A stretch of DNA of 64,000 nt, from positions 62,001-126,000 of the forward strand of contig NZ_LYXZ01000006.1 in assembly GCF_001676615.1 (NCBI RefSeq), in the 5' to 3' direction. The notes below the pieces were generated by a model. It had not been told where the DNA came from. It did no database searches and saw only the letters and a list, made by a program, of their open reading frames with translations. Source of the DNA: Labrys sp. WJW (lineage in GTDB: Bacteria > Pseudomonadota > Alphaproteobacteria > Rhizobiales > Labraceae). Position numbers and translations under genes: made by a program. This document shows positions 16,909-25,899 of this stretch, in pieces. Each line of letters opens with the position of its first letter. The stretch's first letter is position 1.

Positions 16909-19221
16909 TCACCCGCCGATATTGGCTGCTGCCAGCACCGCCATGTTGACGAGATCGGTGTCCTTGGCGGCCAGCGGCACGATCTGCACCGACTTGTCGA
17001 GGCCGACCAGGATCGGGCCGATCACCGTGGCCCCGCCGAGCTCCTGCAGCATCTTGGTGGCGATCGAGGCCGAGTGGAAAGCCGGCATGATCAGCACATT
17101 GGCAGGCCCTGACAGGCGGCAGAACGGATAGAGCGCCATGGCCTCGCGGTTGAGCGCGACATCGGCGCCCATCTCGCCGTCATATTCGAAATCGACGCGC
17201 CGGCGGTCGAGAATACGCACGGCATCGCGCACGCGCTCGGCCCGCTCGCCCTCGGGATGGCCGAAAGTGGAATAGGCGAGCATGGCCACGCGCGGCTCAT
17301 AGCCCAGGCGCTTGGCCACCGAGGCCGCCTCGATGGCGATGGCAGCCAGCTCCTCCGAGGTCGGCATGTCGTGCACGGCAGTATCGGCCACCAGGACCGT
17401 GCGCCCGCGCGCAATGGCGATGGAAAGGCCGAGGACGCAATGGCCGGGCTTGTCGCTGACGACGCGCCTGACATCCTCGAGGGCGATCGAATAATTGCGG
17501 GTCAGGCCAGTGACCATGGCGTCGGCATCGCCCATCGCCACCATGCAGGCGGCGAAATGGTTGCGGTCGATCGAGGCCAGGCGCACGCAGTCGCGCATCA
17601 AATAGCCCTGGCGCTGCAGCCTGTCATAGAGATATTGCGCATAGGCATTGGTGCGCGGCGAGATGCGGGCATTCTGGATCACCATGCCTTCGCGCAGCTC
17701 GACGCCGGCAAACGCGGCGGCCGCCTCCACGCGATCCTCGCGGCCGACCAGGATGGCGGTGCCCAGCCCCTGGTTGACGAAGGACGCGGCGGCACGGATC
17801 ACCGCCTCCTCCTCGCCCTCGGCGAACACCACGCGCTTGGGCGAACGGCGGACCCGGTCGAAGATGCCGGCCAGCGTGCCGGCGACGGGATCGCGGCGGG
17901 CCGAGAGCGCAGCGCGATAGGCAACGAGATCGGCGATCGGCTTGCGGGCGACGCCGGTCTCCATCGCGGCCTTGGCCACGGCCACCGGCACGCGCGTCAT
18001 CAGGCGAGGATCGAACGGGGCGGGAATGATGTAGTCGCGGCCGAAGCGCGGCCGCGCGCCCTGATAGGCGCTCGCCACCTCGTCCGGCACCTCCTCCTGG
18101 GCAAGCTCGGCCAGGGCCTGGGCTGCCGCCACCTTCATCTCCATGTTGATGGCCGTGGCATGCACGTCGAGCGCGCCGCGGAAGATATAGGGAAAGCCCA
18201 GGACATTGTTGACCTGGTTGGGGTAGTCGGAGCGGCCGGTGGCGATGATGACGTCGTCGCGCACGGCGTGGGCCTCGTCCGGCGTGATCTCCGGATCGGG
18301 ATTGGCCATGGCGAAGACCACCGGATTGGGCGCCATCGAACGCAGCATCTCGGTGGTGAGGGCGCCCTTGACCGACAGGCCGAAAAAGATGTCCGCGCCG
18401 TCGAGAGCCTGCGCCAATGTGCGCCGGTCCGTCTCGGCGGCATGGGCGGATTTCCACTGGTTCATGCCATCGCTGCGGCCTTTGTAGACCACGCCCTTGG
18501 TATCGCAGAGCAGGACGTTGTCCGGCGCAAAGCCCATGGCCTTGACCAGCTCGACGCAGGCGATGCCGGCCGCCCCGGCGCCGTTGACCACCAGACGGGT
18601 GGAGTTGATGTCGCGCCCGGTCAGCTTCAGGCAGTTGAACAGGCCGGCGGCAGCGATGATGGCGGTGCCGTGCTGGTCGTCATGGAAGACCGGGATGTCC
18701 ATCAATTCCTTGAGGCGCTGCTCGATGATGAAGCATTCCGGCGCCTTGATGTCTTCCAGGTTGATACCGCCGAAGCTCGGGCCGAGATAGCGCACCGCAT
18801 TGATGAAGGCATCGGCGTCCTTGGTATCGATCTCCAGATCGATCGAATCGACATCGGCAAAGCGCTTGAACAGCACGGATTTGCCTTCCATCACCGGCTT
18901 GGAGGCCAGTGCGCCGAGATCGCCGAGACCGAGAATGGCGGTGCCGTTGGAGATTACCGCCACCATGTTGCCCTTGGCCGTATAGTCATAGGCCAGCGCC
19001 GGGTTCTCCGCGATCGCCCGCACAGGCACCGCCACGCCCGGCGAATAAGCGAGCGAGAGGTCGCGCTGCGTCGCCATCGGCTTGGTCGGTACCACCTCGA
19101 GCTTGCCTGGCTTGCCTTGGGCGTGGAAGGCCAGGGCCTCCTGATCGGTGAAGCTGGGGCGGGCTTGATTGGAGCGGACCGGGGTCGAGCCGACTGGGCG
19201 CGGCGGTTTCTTATCCGTCAT
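16909..19221 (-). CDS. maeB: NADP-dependent malic enzyme with C-terminal phosphotransacetylase-like domain
   Basis: 770 residues from the ATG at 19221 (MTDKKPPRPVGS). Oxidative decarboxylation of malate to pyruvate. The N-terminal malic domain has SLAYSPGVAVPVRAI and GNMVAVISNGTAILGLGDLG. The Rossmann domain has RLVVNGAGAAGIACVELVKAMG. The region from about residue 440 onward is a phosphotransacetylase-like domain (VVFAEGEEEAVIRAA, VADTAVHDMPTSEELAAIA) that in this MaeB class is regulatory, binding acetyl-CoA, rather than catalytic. Length and domain order are those of rhizobial Tme/MaeB. Monocistronic. Confidence 0.93.
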   Translation of the reverse strand: MTDKKPPRPVGSTPVRSNQARPSFTDQEALAFHAQGKPGKLEVVPTKPMATQRDLSLAYSPGVAVPVRAIAENPALAYDYTAKGNMVAVISNGTAILGLGDLGALASKPVMEGKSVLFKRFADVDSIDLEIDTKDADAFINAVRYLGPSFGGINLEDIKAPECFIIEQRLKELMDIPVFHDDQHGTAIIAAAGLFNCLKLTGRDINSTRLVVNGAGAAGIACVELVKAMGFAPDNVLLCDTKGVVYKGRSDGMNQWKSAHAAETDRRTLAQALDGADIFFGLSVKGALTTEMLRSMAPNPVVFAMANPDPEITPDEAHAVRDDVIIATGRSDYPNQVNNVLGFPYIFRGALDVHATAINMEMKVAAAQALAELAQEEVPDEVASAYQGARPRFGRDYIIPAPFDPRLMTRVPVAVAKAAMETGVARKPIADLVAYRAALSARRDPVAGTLAGIFDRVRRSPKRVVFAEGEEEAVIRAAASFVNQGLGTAILVGREDRVEAAAAFAGVELREGMVIQNARISPRTNAYAQYLYDRLQRQGYLMRDCVRLASIDRNHFAACMVAMGDADAMVTGLTRNYSIALEDVRRVVSDKPGHCVLGLSIAIARGRTVLVADTAVHDMPTSEELAAIAIEAASVAKRLGYEPRVAMLAYSTFGHPEGERAERVRDAVRILDRRRVDFEYDGEMGADVALNREAMALYPFCRLSGPANVLIMPAFHSASIATKMLQELGGATVIGPILVGLDKSVQIVPLAAKDTDLVNMAVLAAANIGG

Positions 19222-19384
19222 TGCGGGGGCGTTTCCATTATCAGGGGAACCGACCCTAAGCACAATTACGGGCTTCGTCCACGGACGATGCCGCGAAGGC
19301 CGCTGTTCCTCCTGCTTCCAAGTGGGAAGAAAAAGCAGCAGGAACCGCGCTGCCGGCCCATCGCGTTCACTGCGAAAAAGGGCG

Positions 19385-20248
19385 TCAGGCTGCCCGGCGG
19401 CCGTCGCGATAACCCTCGAGCCGGCCCTTCAGCGTGTTGAGATAATAAATCGCCCGGCCGCGTTGGCCACGTGCTCGGCTGAGGACATAGCCCCCGAAGG
19501 AGCGCAGCATGTAGTTGAAGGAATAGAGCGTGCCCATGCGATGCTTGGCCAGGACATAGCCCATGCCGCGGCCATAGCCGCGCGCCTTCTGCTGCATGCG
19601 GACATCCATCATGTCGATGCGAATCTCGGGATGATGGCCATAGATGGCGTCATCATAATAGGAGCGATAGCCGCGCTCCAGCATGCGCAGCACGATGTCG
19701 GGCGCCTCGCAGGCCTGCCAGGGCGAGGTGGCGCCGACACCGACATCCTCGTCATAGCCGCCGACGGCCTCGAAAACATCGCGTCGGCAGAAGGACACCC
19801 ATTCGATCAGCGTGTCGAAGACATCGCGGGCGCCGGTCCAGCGTGCCCCCTCGGCAAAGCGACCATTGATCGAGCGCCCCGTCTCGTCGGCGGCCCGGCC
19901 GTTGACGATATCGGCTCCCGTTTCCGCGAAGGTCTTCCGCACCTTTTCCAGCAGCCAGGACGGGTAGGTGCAATCATCATCGGGAAAGCCGAGCAGCTCG
20001 CCCTCGGCGACCTTGGCGCCATTGTTGCGGGCCCGGCTTGCACCCGGCACGCCGGGCGTGCGCAGATGGCGGATCGGGAAAGGGCGCATCTTGCGCGCCA
20101 GCACCTCGGTAACCCGCTCGTCGCGATTCTGGTCGACGATGATCACCTCGAAATCCCTGAAGGTCTGGGTTTCCAGGCTGTCGAGCATCAATGCGATCTC
20201 CTCGGAGCGTCCGAGCGTCGCCATCACCAGTGAAAAATGTACGGCCAT
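19385..20248 (-). CDS. Family 2 glycosyltransferase
   Basis: 287 residues with a GT-A fold: FSLVMATLGRSEEIALMLDSL at the start, VIIVDQN, then a DDDCTYP metal-binding acidic motif and a GARDVFD/GGYDEDVG acceptor-side region. It probably transfers a sugar to a lipid-linked or nascent polysaccharide at the inner membrane. It is the last gene of a minus-strand run (flippase, GT2, GT2) with 15 bp to its upstream neighbour, so co-transcription is likely. Donor and acceptor sugars cannot be told from sequence. Confidence 0.85.
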   Translation of the reverse strand: MAVHFSLVMATLGRSEEIALMLDSLETQTFRDFEVIIVDQNRDERVTEVLARKMRPFPIRHLRTPGVPGASRARNNGAKVAEGELLGFPDDDCTYPSWLLEKVRKTFAETGADIVNGRAADETGRSINGRFAEGARWTGARDVFDTLIEWVSFCRRDVFEAVGGYDEDVGVGATSPWQACEAPDIVLRMLERGYRSYYDDAIYGHHPEIRIDMMDVRMQQKARGYGRGMGYVLAKHRMGTLYSFNYMLRSFGGYVLSRARGQRGRAIYYLNTLKGRLEGYRDGRRAA

Positions 20249-20263
20249 CGTCTGCGCCTTGAC

Positions 20264-21142
20264 CTACAATTTGAGAATCCGCGCAGGATCGAGTTGCCCC
20301 CGTACCAGATCCCACAGAGCTAGAAGATTGCCGGCGAGCCGTCCGCGCCGGTCGGTCCAAGGCTCCGGAAAGGCGCTCTTGACCAGATTGGAAGCCAGGT
20401 TTTCGATGCTGCCCTCCAGCGCACCGCGCAGGCTCATATTGCCCTTGCGCATGATGTAGACGCGGTTGGCGATCTGCGAATAGCCGAGCCGCCGGCCCGG
20501 ACTGCGGCCGCCTGACTTGGTGCCCAGATGCACGCCGCGCAGGCGCCCACTCCTGACGATCCGGCCGAAAGGCGCGAGCTGCCGGGAGAAATCGACATCC
20601 TCGAGCCAAGCATAGAGCGGCAGCTTCTCGTCGAAGGCAAGGCCGTGCCGGCGCACCGGCTCGAGCCGCACCGCCATGTTGCAGCCATAGCCGTTATAGA
20701 CCGGCTCCAGCGTGTCAGCCGCGCGATTGGGGCCCGCCGCCTCCAACCTGTCGAGGCCCTCGCGCATGCCGAGCCCCGCTCCCGGGGCGCCATCGGCGAG
20801 CACCGTCCCGGTGACCATCACCATATCGGGATTTTCGACAAACAGCCTGACGGTCTCGGCCAGGAAATCGGGCGCGGGCAGGAAGTCGTCGTCGAAGAAC
20901 ATCACGATGTCCGCATCGGTGGCGGCCATCAGGGCATTGCGCTGATGCGGCAGGCCGACCGGGCCCGCGATCATCTTCAGGCCCGGAACGAGCTGGCGGA
21001 GGGCGGCTTCGTCGGCATCGGCGGGCTTGGCCGGGCAGATCAGGAAATCGTCGGGCCGGCGCTCCTGGCCCATCATCACCCGCACGGTCTCGGTCAGCAC
21101 ATCCCGTCGGCCCGCCGTCGCGATTGCGACGGCAATCCGCAT
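20264..21142 (-). CDS. Family 2 glycosyltransferase
   Basis: 292 residues from MRIAVAIATAGRRDVLTETV, where family homology begins; an ATG at 21205 would add 21 residues and sit 4 bp from the flippase stop, so the start is not settled. The FFDDDFLPAPDF metal-binding motif and a WLEDVDFSRQL (ED) motif with the typical spacing of GT2 enzymes are present. It forms a minus-strand operon with the flippase and the second GT2, probably assembling repeat units of an exopolysaccharide. Confidence 0.83.
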   Translation of the reverse strand: MRIAVAIATAGRRDVLTETVRVMMGQERRPDDFLICPAKPADADEAALRQLVPGLKMIAGPVGLPHQRNALMAATDADIVMFFDDDFLPAPDFLAETVRLFVENPDMVMVTGTVLADGAPGAGLGMREGLDRLEAAGPNRAADTLEPVYNGYGCNMAVRLEPVRRHGLAFDEKLPLYAWLEDVDFSRQLAPFGRIVRSGRLRGVHLGTKSGGRSPGRRLGYSQIANRVYIMRKGNMSLRGALEGSIENLASNLVKSAFPEPWTDRRGRLAGNLLALWDLVRGQLDPARILKL

Positions 21143-21209
21143 GTTTTCATGCGCCTTCACGCCGATCTCTCCATGATGCAGGTCTTCCTTGCCATCGCCA
21201 CGCATGTCG

Positions 21210-22700
21210 TCAGGTCCTGAACCGAAGCCGTGCCCGCGACATGAGCTGGTCGACCAGGCCGGTCAGCCCGAGCGCATCGCCGAACCAGCGCGACATCAGA
21301 TAGACACTGCCGACATAGGTCACGAGATAGACCGCGCCGGCAGCGCCAATCCGGACCAGATTCATGACGATGTCGGTACTGTCTTGAAACAGGGTCGAGA
21401 CATAGACCAGGAAAAGCGCACTGATCACCAGGGCTGCACAGGGCCCGACAAAGGCGGCAAGCTGGGCACGATAGCCCAACCCGATCATCGATTTCACCGC
21501 CATCATGGTCGAGACCAGCACCGCAAGCGTGGCAAGCCCCTTGGCTGCAATCGCTCCCATAACGCCGAAGCACAGGATACCGGCGATGGTGAGCGGCACG
21601 CGCACGGCAAACTCGATCAGGTTCCTGAAGGTGATCTGCCGCGACTTGTTGAGACTGACGGCCAGCGGCGCCATCGGCAGCGCCGGAATGGAGCCGATGC
21701 AGGCCAGGGCGATGCCGGTAAGGATGGGGGCGGCCTCGGCCCATTGCGGGCCGAGAAAGACATGAATCAGGTGCTCGGCCATGATGGCGCCGAAGCAAAG
21801 GATCGGGGCCATCAGCAGGAAAATGCCGACACTGGCCTTGAGATAGCTGTTCCGAAGGCCGCCATTCTGATGCGCATTGACGAAGGCCACGTTCAACGGC
21901 GTCCCGAGCGGGGCGGCCAGGACCTGGAACGGCAGCGAGGAAAGATCGTTGGCCATGACATAACGCCCGAAGGCGGCGGGCGGAATGAAACGGGGTAGAA
22001 TGAAGCGGTCCGCCTGCCAGTTGATGGCCGACAGGATCTGCGACATCAGGTTCCAGGTCAGGATGTCGGCAAAGACCGGCCAGGCCTTCAGCGTCAGGCG
22101 CGGGCGCATCGGCGCGAGCCAATAGGAGCCGACCAGGGCGACGAAGGCGACCAGAATGGTTCCGAGCGCGATCGACCAGTAGCTCCGCGTCAGGATCGCC
22201 ACGATGATCGCGGTGGTCACGGCAATGGTCTTGCTGGTGATGTCGAGCCCTGCCTGGCGGCGGAAATCCATGCGCCGGTTGAATTCCACCAGCATGGGAC
22301 TGACGCAGCCGCGCATGGCAGGCGCCAGCGCCAGGCTCATCACCAGCGGCACCAGCCGGGGCTCGCCATAGAAGATCGAGATGGGCCAGGCGCAGAGAAT
22401 GAAGAAGCCGGCGATAATCAGCCCGCGCAGGGCGCCCAGCGTGAAAGCGGTGTTGTAGACCTCCGCGGTCGGCTCGGGAACGCGCAGCATGGCTGCGCCG
22501 AGCGGCAGTTCCATCACGGCCTCGACGATGAAGATCAAGGTCATCGCCATCGCGACCAGGCCGAAATCGCTGGGCCCGAGGAAACGGGCCAGCACGATCA
22601 GGGCGACGAAATCCACCGACTTGCCGGCAAGCCGCGCTCCGGCCGTCCAGGCACCGGCCTTGGCCGTCTGTTTCGAAAGTGCGCCGATTTCAGCCCTCAT
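21210..22700 (-). CDS. Wzx/ExoT-like polysaccharide flippase (MOP superfamily)
   Basis: 496 residues with about 12-14 hydrophobic segments and the N-terminal pattern GARLAGKSVDFVALIVLARFLGPSDFGLVAMA, typical of Wzx/RfbX-type oligosaccharide exporters. It would flip undecaprenyl-linked repeat units across the inner membrane. First gene of the minus-strand flippase-GT2-GT2 operon. The neighbouring GH16 hydrolase and Wzy-like protein fit a Wzx/Wzy-dependent exopolysaccharide system. Confidence 0.85.
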   Translation of the reverse strand: MRAEIGALSKQTAKAGAWTAGARLAGKSVDFVALIVLARFLGPSDFGLVAMAMTLIFIVEAVMELPLGAAMLRVPEPTAEVYNTAFTLGALRGLIIAGFFILCAWPISIFYGEPRLVPLVMSLALAPAMRGCVSPMLVEFNRRMDFRRQAGLDITSKTIAVTTAIIVAILTRSYWSIALGTILVAFVALVGSYWLAPMRPRLTLKAWPVFADILTWNLMSQILSAINWQADRFILPRFIPPAAFGRYVMANDLSSLPFQVLAAPLGTPLNVAFVNAHQNGGLRNSYLKASVGIFLLMAPILCFGAIMAEHLIHVFLGPQWAEAAPILTGIALACIGSIPALPMAPLAVSLNKSRQITFRNLIEFAVRVPLTIAGILCFGVMGAIAAKGLATLAVLVSTMMAVKSMIGLGYRAQLAAFVGPCAALVISALFLVYVSTLFQDSTDIVMNLVRIGAAGAVYLVTYVGSVYLMSRWFGDALGLTGLVDQLMSRARLRFRT

Positions 22701-23193
22701 GGCGGCACAGGCTCCCCTCTGCCTGCCCCCTTAGGGACCAAGCAGTTTCGAAGCCGGCGCCGGAAGCTCCGCGCTGCCATTGGGGAGATACGATCAGGAT
22801 CATCATCGAGGTTGAAGTGTATGGAACGTGGATATCACGGCGCGACGACCGGAGCCTTTCATCAGCGAACAAAAATCTCGACCCGGGGTTCGTGCCCCAG
22901 ACCGGCTATCAAAACAAGTCGTGGCTTATCCGGCCGCGGATGACCGCCGATGATGACGGCTGCTACCAGCGATGGCTATTTTATGCAAAGGCCTCGCAGC
23001 CTGACAGCTATCCATTCGAAGGATCGCCAAAAGGGAACCACTCCCCCTTTTGGGAGGTGGTCCGCGTCGCACCCTCTGGGCTATCCTCAGGCAGCTCGGC
23101 AAAGACCTGGCGGCTCCCAATCATCACACATCAGCAGCCCGTTGCAACGCTCCGTCGATGGAGCACCCGCGAGCCTGAAAGGAATTCGTACCC
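22701..23193. other. 493-bp regulatory gap between flippase operon and GH16 gene
   Basis: Divergent promoter region with lower GC than its surroundings. It contains the shared motif described at 23002-23026, and directly after it an AAAAGGG / CCCTTTT inverted repeat. No convincing small gene was found. The GH16 ATG is preceded by AAAGGA. Confidence 0.6.
23002..23026. promoter_or_regulatory. Putative polysaccharide-locus operator, copy 1
   Basis: GACAG-N-TATCCATTCG-N2-GGAT, an imperfect dyad with arms TATCC and GGAT separated by 7 bp. Nearly the same string occurs upstream of the GT4 gene (25825-25849). It lies about 170 bp before the GH16 gene and may be a regulator site. Confidence 0.5.
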
Positions 23194-24060
23194 ATGAGTC
23201 CCATCACCCGGCGCCTGTTCCTGGCCGTTCCCGCCCTGGGCCTGTTCGCCGCTCCGGCATGGGGGCAGGCCGCACCGGATCTCAGCGGCTACAAGCTCAT
23301 CTTCAGGGACGAGTTCGACGGCACCGAGCTCGATCGCGACAAATGGCACATCGGCACCAATCCCAAGGGCGAGCAGTGGGGTTCCGACAGCTATTTCGTC
23401 ACCGCCAGCCAGGCGGACGCCGAGCTCTTCGGCCAGGTCTACCAGGTCGCGGACGGCAAGCTGCGGATCCGGGCCAACCACAAGGCCGACTTTGCCGATC
23501 CCACCGGCTGGAAGCGCAAATGGTATTCCGGCATGATCAGCACGGCCTTTCCCAACGGCAAGCCGCCGAGCGCAGCCTTTCGGCGCGGCTATGTCGAGGT
23601 CCGCCAGAAATTCCCGGCCGGAAAGGGCGTGTGGCCGGCCAATTGGGCCCTCAACCTGAAATCGCAGACCCCTGAGGGCGATCCGCTCGGTTCCATCGAG
23701 ATCGACGGGCTGGAAGCCTATGGCGTCGACATGACCATCTTCCACACCATCGTCCACAATTGGGGGAACAAGACCTCTTCCCCCGCCATGTCGCAAAAGC
23801 TCCCCGACCTGACCGCCGATTTCCATACCTATGGCTATCTGGTGGGCGACAACGAGGTTTCCGCTTTTCTCGACGGCAAGCTCGTCCACACGGTTTCGCT
23901 GTTGCGGGCCGATAGCGTCGACCGCTTCTTCTGGATGTTCAACCTGGCCATGGGCGGCGGCTGGCCGATTACCGTTCCCGAAAACGGCCATTACGACATG
24001 CTGATCGATTATGTCCGCATCTATTCCAAGGATCCGGACGCGGTTGCCATCAACCCATGA
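23194..24060 (+). CDS. Secreted glycoside hydrolase family 16 protein (ExoK-like endoglycanase)
   Basis: 288 residues. The N-terminus MSPITRRLFLAVPALGLFAAPAWG is a possible twin-arginine signal. The GH16 core starts YKLIFRDEFDGTELDRDKW and has the catalytic motif E-I-D-G-L-E (E-x-D-x-x-E) preceded by WPANWAL. The HTYGYLVGDNEVSAFLDGKLV strand and a C-terminal YDMLIDYVRIY complete the jelly roll. In rhizobia such enzymes (ExoK, ExsH) cut the nascent exopolysaccharide to set chain length. Its place inside the polysaccharide locus supports that role; the exact glycosidic bond is unknown. Confidence 0.86.
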   Translation: MSPITRRLFLAVPALGLFAAPAWGQAAPDLSGYKLIFRDEFDGTELDRDKWHIGTNPKGEQWGSDSYFVTASQADAELFGQVYQVADGKLRIRANHKADFADPTGWKRKWYSGMISTAFPNGKPPSAAFRRGYVEVRQKFPAGKGVWPANWALNLKSQTPEGDPLGSIEIDGLEAYGVDMTIFHTIVHNWGNKTSSPAMSQKLPDLTADFHTYGYLVGDNEVSAFLDGKLVHTVSLLRADSVDRFFWMFNLAMGGGWPITVPENGHYDMLIDYVRIYSKDPDAVAINP

Positions 24061-24077
24061 TTTCTAACCCATAGCTT

Positions 24078-25529
24078 CTAACCCATGACCTCGGCTCTGG
24101 CCGGCCTGATGGCCTCCGCCGTCTGCTTTCTGGCCCCCGAATCGAGGTCGCAGGTAGCGCAGGCAATGCCGGCCAGCATGTAGAAGGGCAGGCCGAGATC
24201 GATCAGGGTACCCGAGATCGTCGCCATGATCAGACCCACGAGACAGCCGATCCGCAGGGCGGCGCGCAGCTGGATCGTGGCCCAATCGAGAGGGCGGATA
24301 GCGGGTTTGAACAGCACCATCAGGATGAAGATCCCGTAGGTGAGTGCGCCGATGGCACCGAGATTGGCCAGAACCGCCAGCGGGAAGCTCGAGGCGCGCA
24401 CCGTGCCAATGCCGGCTCCCAGCCCATAGGTCGCGAAGAAAGTCTCGAGCGCCGTCTGGTTCCACATGCCGCGCTCCGCCGCCGACTGGCTCGTTCCCTT
24501 GTTCAGGACGAAGTCCTGTATCATGCCGTAGATCGTTTCTGCCAAGGCGGGAGTGAGCAGCACGGCTGCGACGATCACGGCAAGCAGCAGGGGCGCAAAA
24601 GCGAGATAGGCATAGACGCTGCGCGGCAGGGGCCCTCCCCGCACGAGCCGCAGCAAGGACTCCGCGTAGAGGATCGCCAGCACCACCGGCAAGGCAACAT
24701 AGCCGCTGGTGGAAGTGCAGAAGATCACCAGGAGCAAGTTGATCAGCGCCAGCCAGAATGTGAGCTGAGGGCGGATATTGCCGAGCCAGAGCCGGAGAGC
24801 AAAACTGCCGGCCCACATCGACGACGAGGCGAAGGCCGCCGCCTCGGTGAAGGAGCCGTTGATGCGCTTGAGCCCGTTGACCACGGTATCGTCGTGCATC
24901 GTGTAGGTGGTGTTGCGCATGAAATCGAGCAGGAAGGCGGTTCCCGTCCAGAAGGTGGCGAGATCGACGGCCGCGAAGAAAATATTGAGGGCGCAATAGG
25001 CCACCACCGCATTGGTGACAGCCTCCAGGCCTTCCCTGGTCCGCGCAACGATGTAGCAGATCAGAAAGCAGACGATGTCGCCGATGAAATATACGCTCTG
25101 CGTCAGATTGCCGGTGGTGGGAGAAAGCGGCACCAGAATGGGCGCAGAGCCACCGTCGGAGGTGGCACCGATGGCGGCGACATAGGAGGCCCCGGCGAAG
25201 AAGCGCGGCAGGATGAAGGCCCCGACGATGCCGACAGCCGCCGTCGCAACGAACCAGAATCCCTCGCGCGGAAAGGTGAGGCGTGCCGTGACGACCGACC
25301 AGGTGCCCGGGCGCGTCAGCACGGATGCCGCCGTGAAGCCCAGCAGCAGATGGGCCGGCTGGATGGTGGTGCCCGCCAGGATCAACGCGGCGGAAGAACC
25401 AAAGATCATGCATGGGATGAGCACGGAGACGCCGAAGATCGGCCCGCGTCTCAAAGCCAGGATTCCAAGCAGAATAAAGAAGACGCCGATGGGTTCCAAA
25501 CTCACGCCAGGCCCTTTCTGTCTGCCCAT
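24078..25529 (-). CDS. Wzy/O-antigen-ligase-like polysaccharide polymerase
   Basis: 483 residues with about 11-12 hydrophobic segments and a large periplasmic-type loop in the second half (LAETIYGMIQDFVLNKGTSQSAAERGMWNQTALETFFATYGLGAGIGTVRASSFP is the region around residues 325-380). The topology and the RGMWNQTALETFF/GLGAGIGT pattern resemble Wzy/WaaL (O-antigen ligase) family proteins, which act by polymerising lipid-linked repeat units. Assignment rests on topology and neighbourhood, since the family is divergent. Its stop lies 17 bp from that of the GH16 gene (convergent). Confidence 0.7.
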   Translation of the reverse strand: MGRQKGPGVSLEPIGVFFILLGILALRRGPIFGVSVLIPCMIFGSSAALILAGTTIQPAHLLLGFTAASVLTRPGTWSVVTARLTFPREGFWFVATAAVGIVGAFILPRFFAGASYVAAIGATSDGGSAPILVPLSPTTGNLTQSVYFIGDIVCFLICYIVARTREGLEAVTNAVVAYCALNIFFAAVDLATFWTGTAFLLDFMRNTTYTMHDDTVVNGLKRINGSFTEAAAFASSSMWAGSFALRLWLGNIRPQLTFWLALINLLLVIFCTSTSGYVALPVVLAILYAESLLRLVRGGPLPRSVYAYLAFAPLLLAVIVAAVLLTPALAETIYGMIQDFVLNKGTSQSAAERGMWNQTALETFFATYGLGAGIGTVRASSFPLAVLANLGAIGALTYGIFILMVLFKPAIRPLDWATIQLRAALRIGCLVGLIMATISGTLIDLGLPFYMLAGIACATCDLDSGARKQTAEAIRPARAEVMG

Positions 25530-25899
25530 GGCAGGGTACGTTCCAGCAGAAACGCCCGCTCCAATCCTTGCTTCGGCCCGGCCTCGCAGCGTTCGAAAGC
25601 AGTTCGAACCGTGGAACGCCTGTTTTCCGGCTCAGGAAAGATATTCCCGAATGGCCCCGTTCGCGCAAAAATGCCGGCACGGGTTCCGCCGTCGGGACAG
25701 TATCACATCATGGCGCACGACGATTCCAGTTCGAACGCCTCCGAAGCATGGCAGCAGCCGCAGCGATACCGGCCTGGCAGGATCGGTGTCCAGCGGGCTT
25801 TTCTAGACAATGGCACACGCAGCCGACAGATATCCATTCGGCGGATATCAATGAGAAGGAGCCCCATCCCTTTAGCCAAGTGGCCTGCGCCGGGCTTTT
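25530..25899. other. 370-bp gap between Wzy-like and GT4 genes
   Basis: Divergent promoter region holding the second copy of the shared polysaccharide motif (25825-25849). A partial inverted match (GATATTCCCGAATGG near 25639-25653) faces the Wzy-like gene. No gene is supported here. Confidence 0.55.
25825..25849. promoter_or_regulatory. Putative polysaccharide-locus operator, copy 2
   Basis: Perfect palindrome GATATCC-ATTCGGC-GGATATC (25829-25849), preceded by GACA. It shares GACAG-N-TATCCATTCG-N2-GGAT with the site upstream of the GH16 gene. It is a candidate binding site for a common regulator of the GT4 gene, and perhaps of the divergent Wzy-like gene. Confidence 0.55.

Noticed and set aside
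17257-19440. Long open frame (727 codons) antisense to the malic enzyme gene, plus similar long antisense frames opposite nasA, mnmG and rho
   Set aside because: These mirror high-GC coding genes with clear family motifs on the opposite strand; their predicted proteins are low-complexity and lack recognisable domains.
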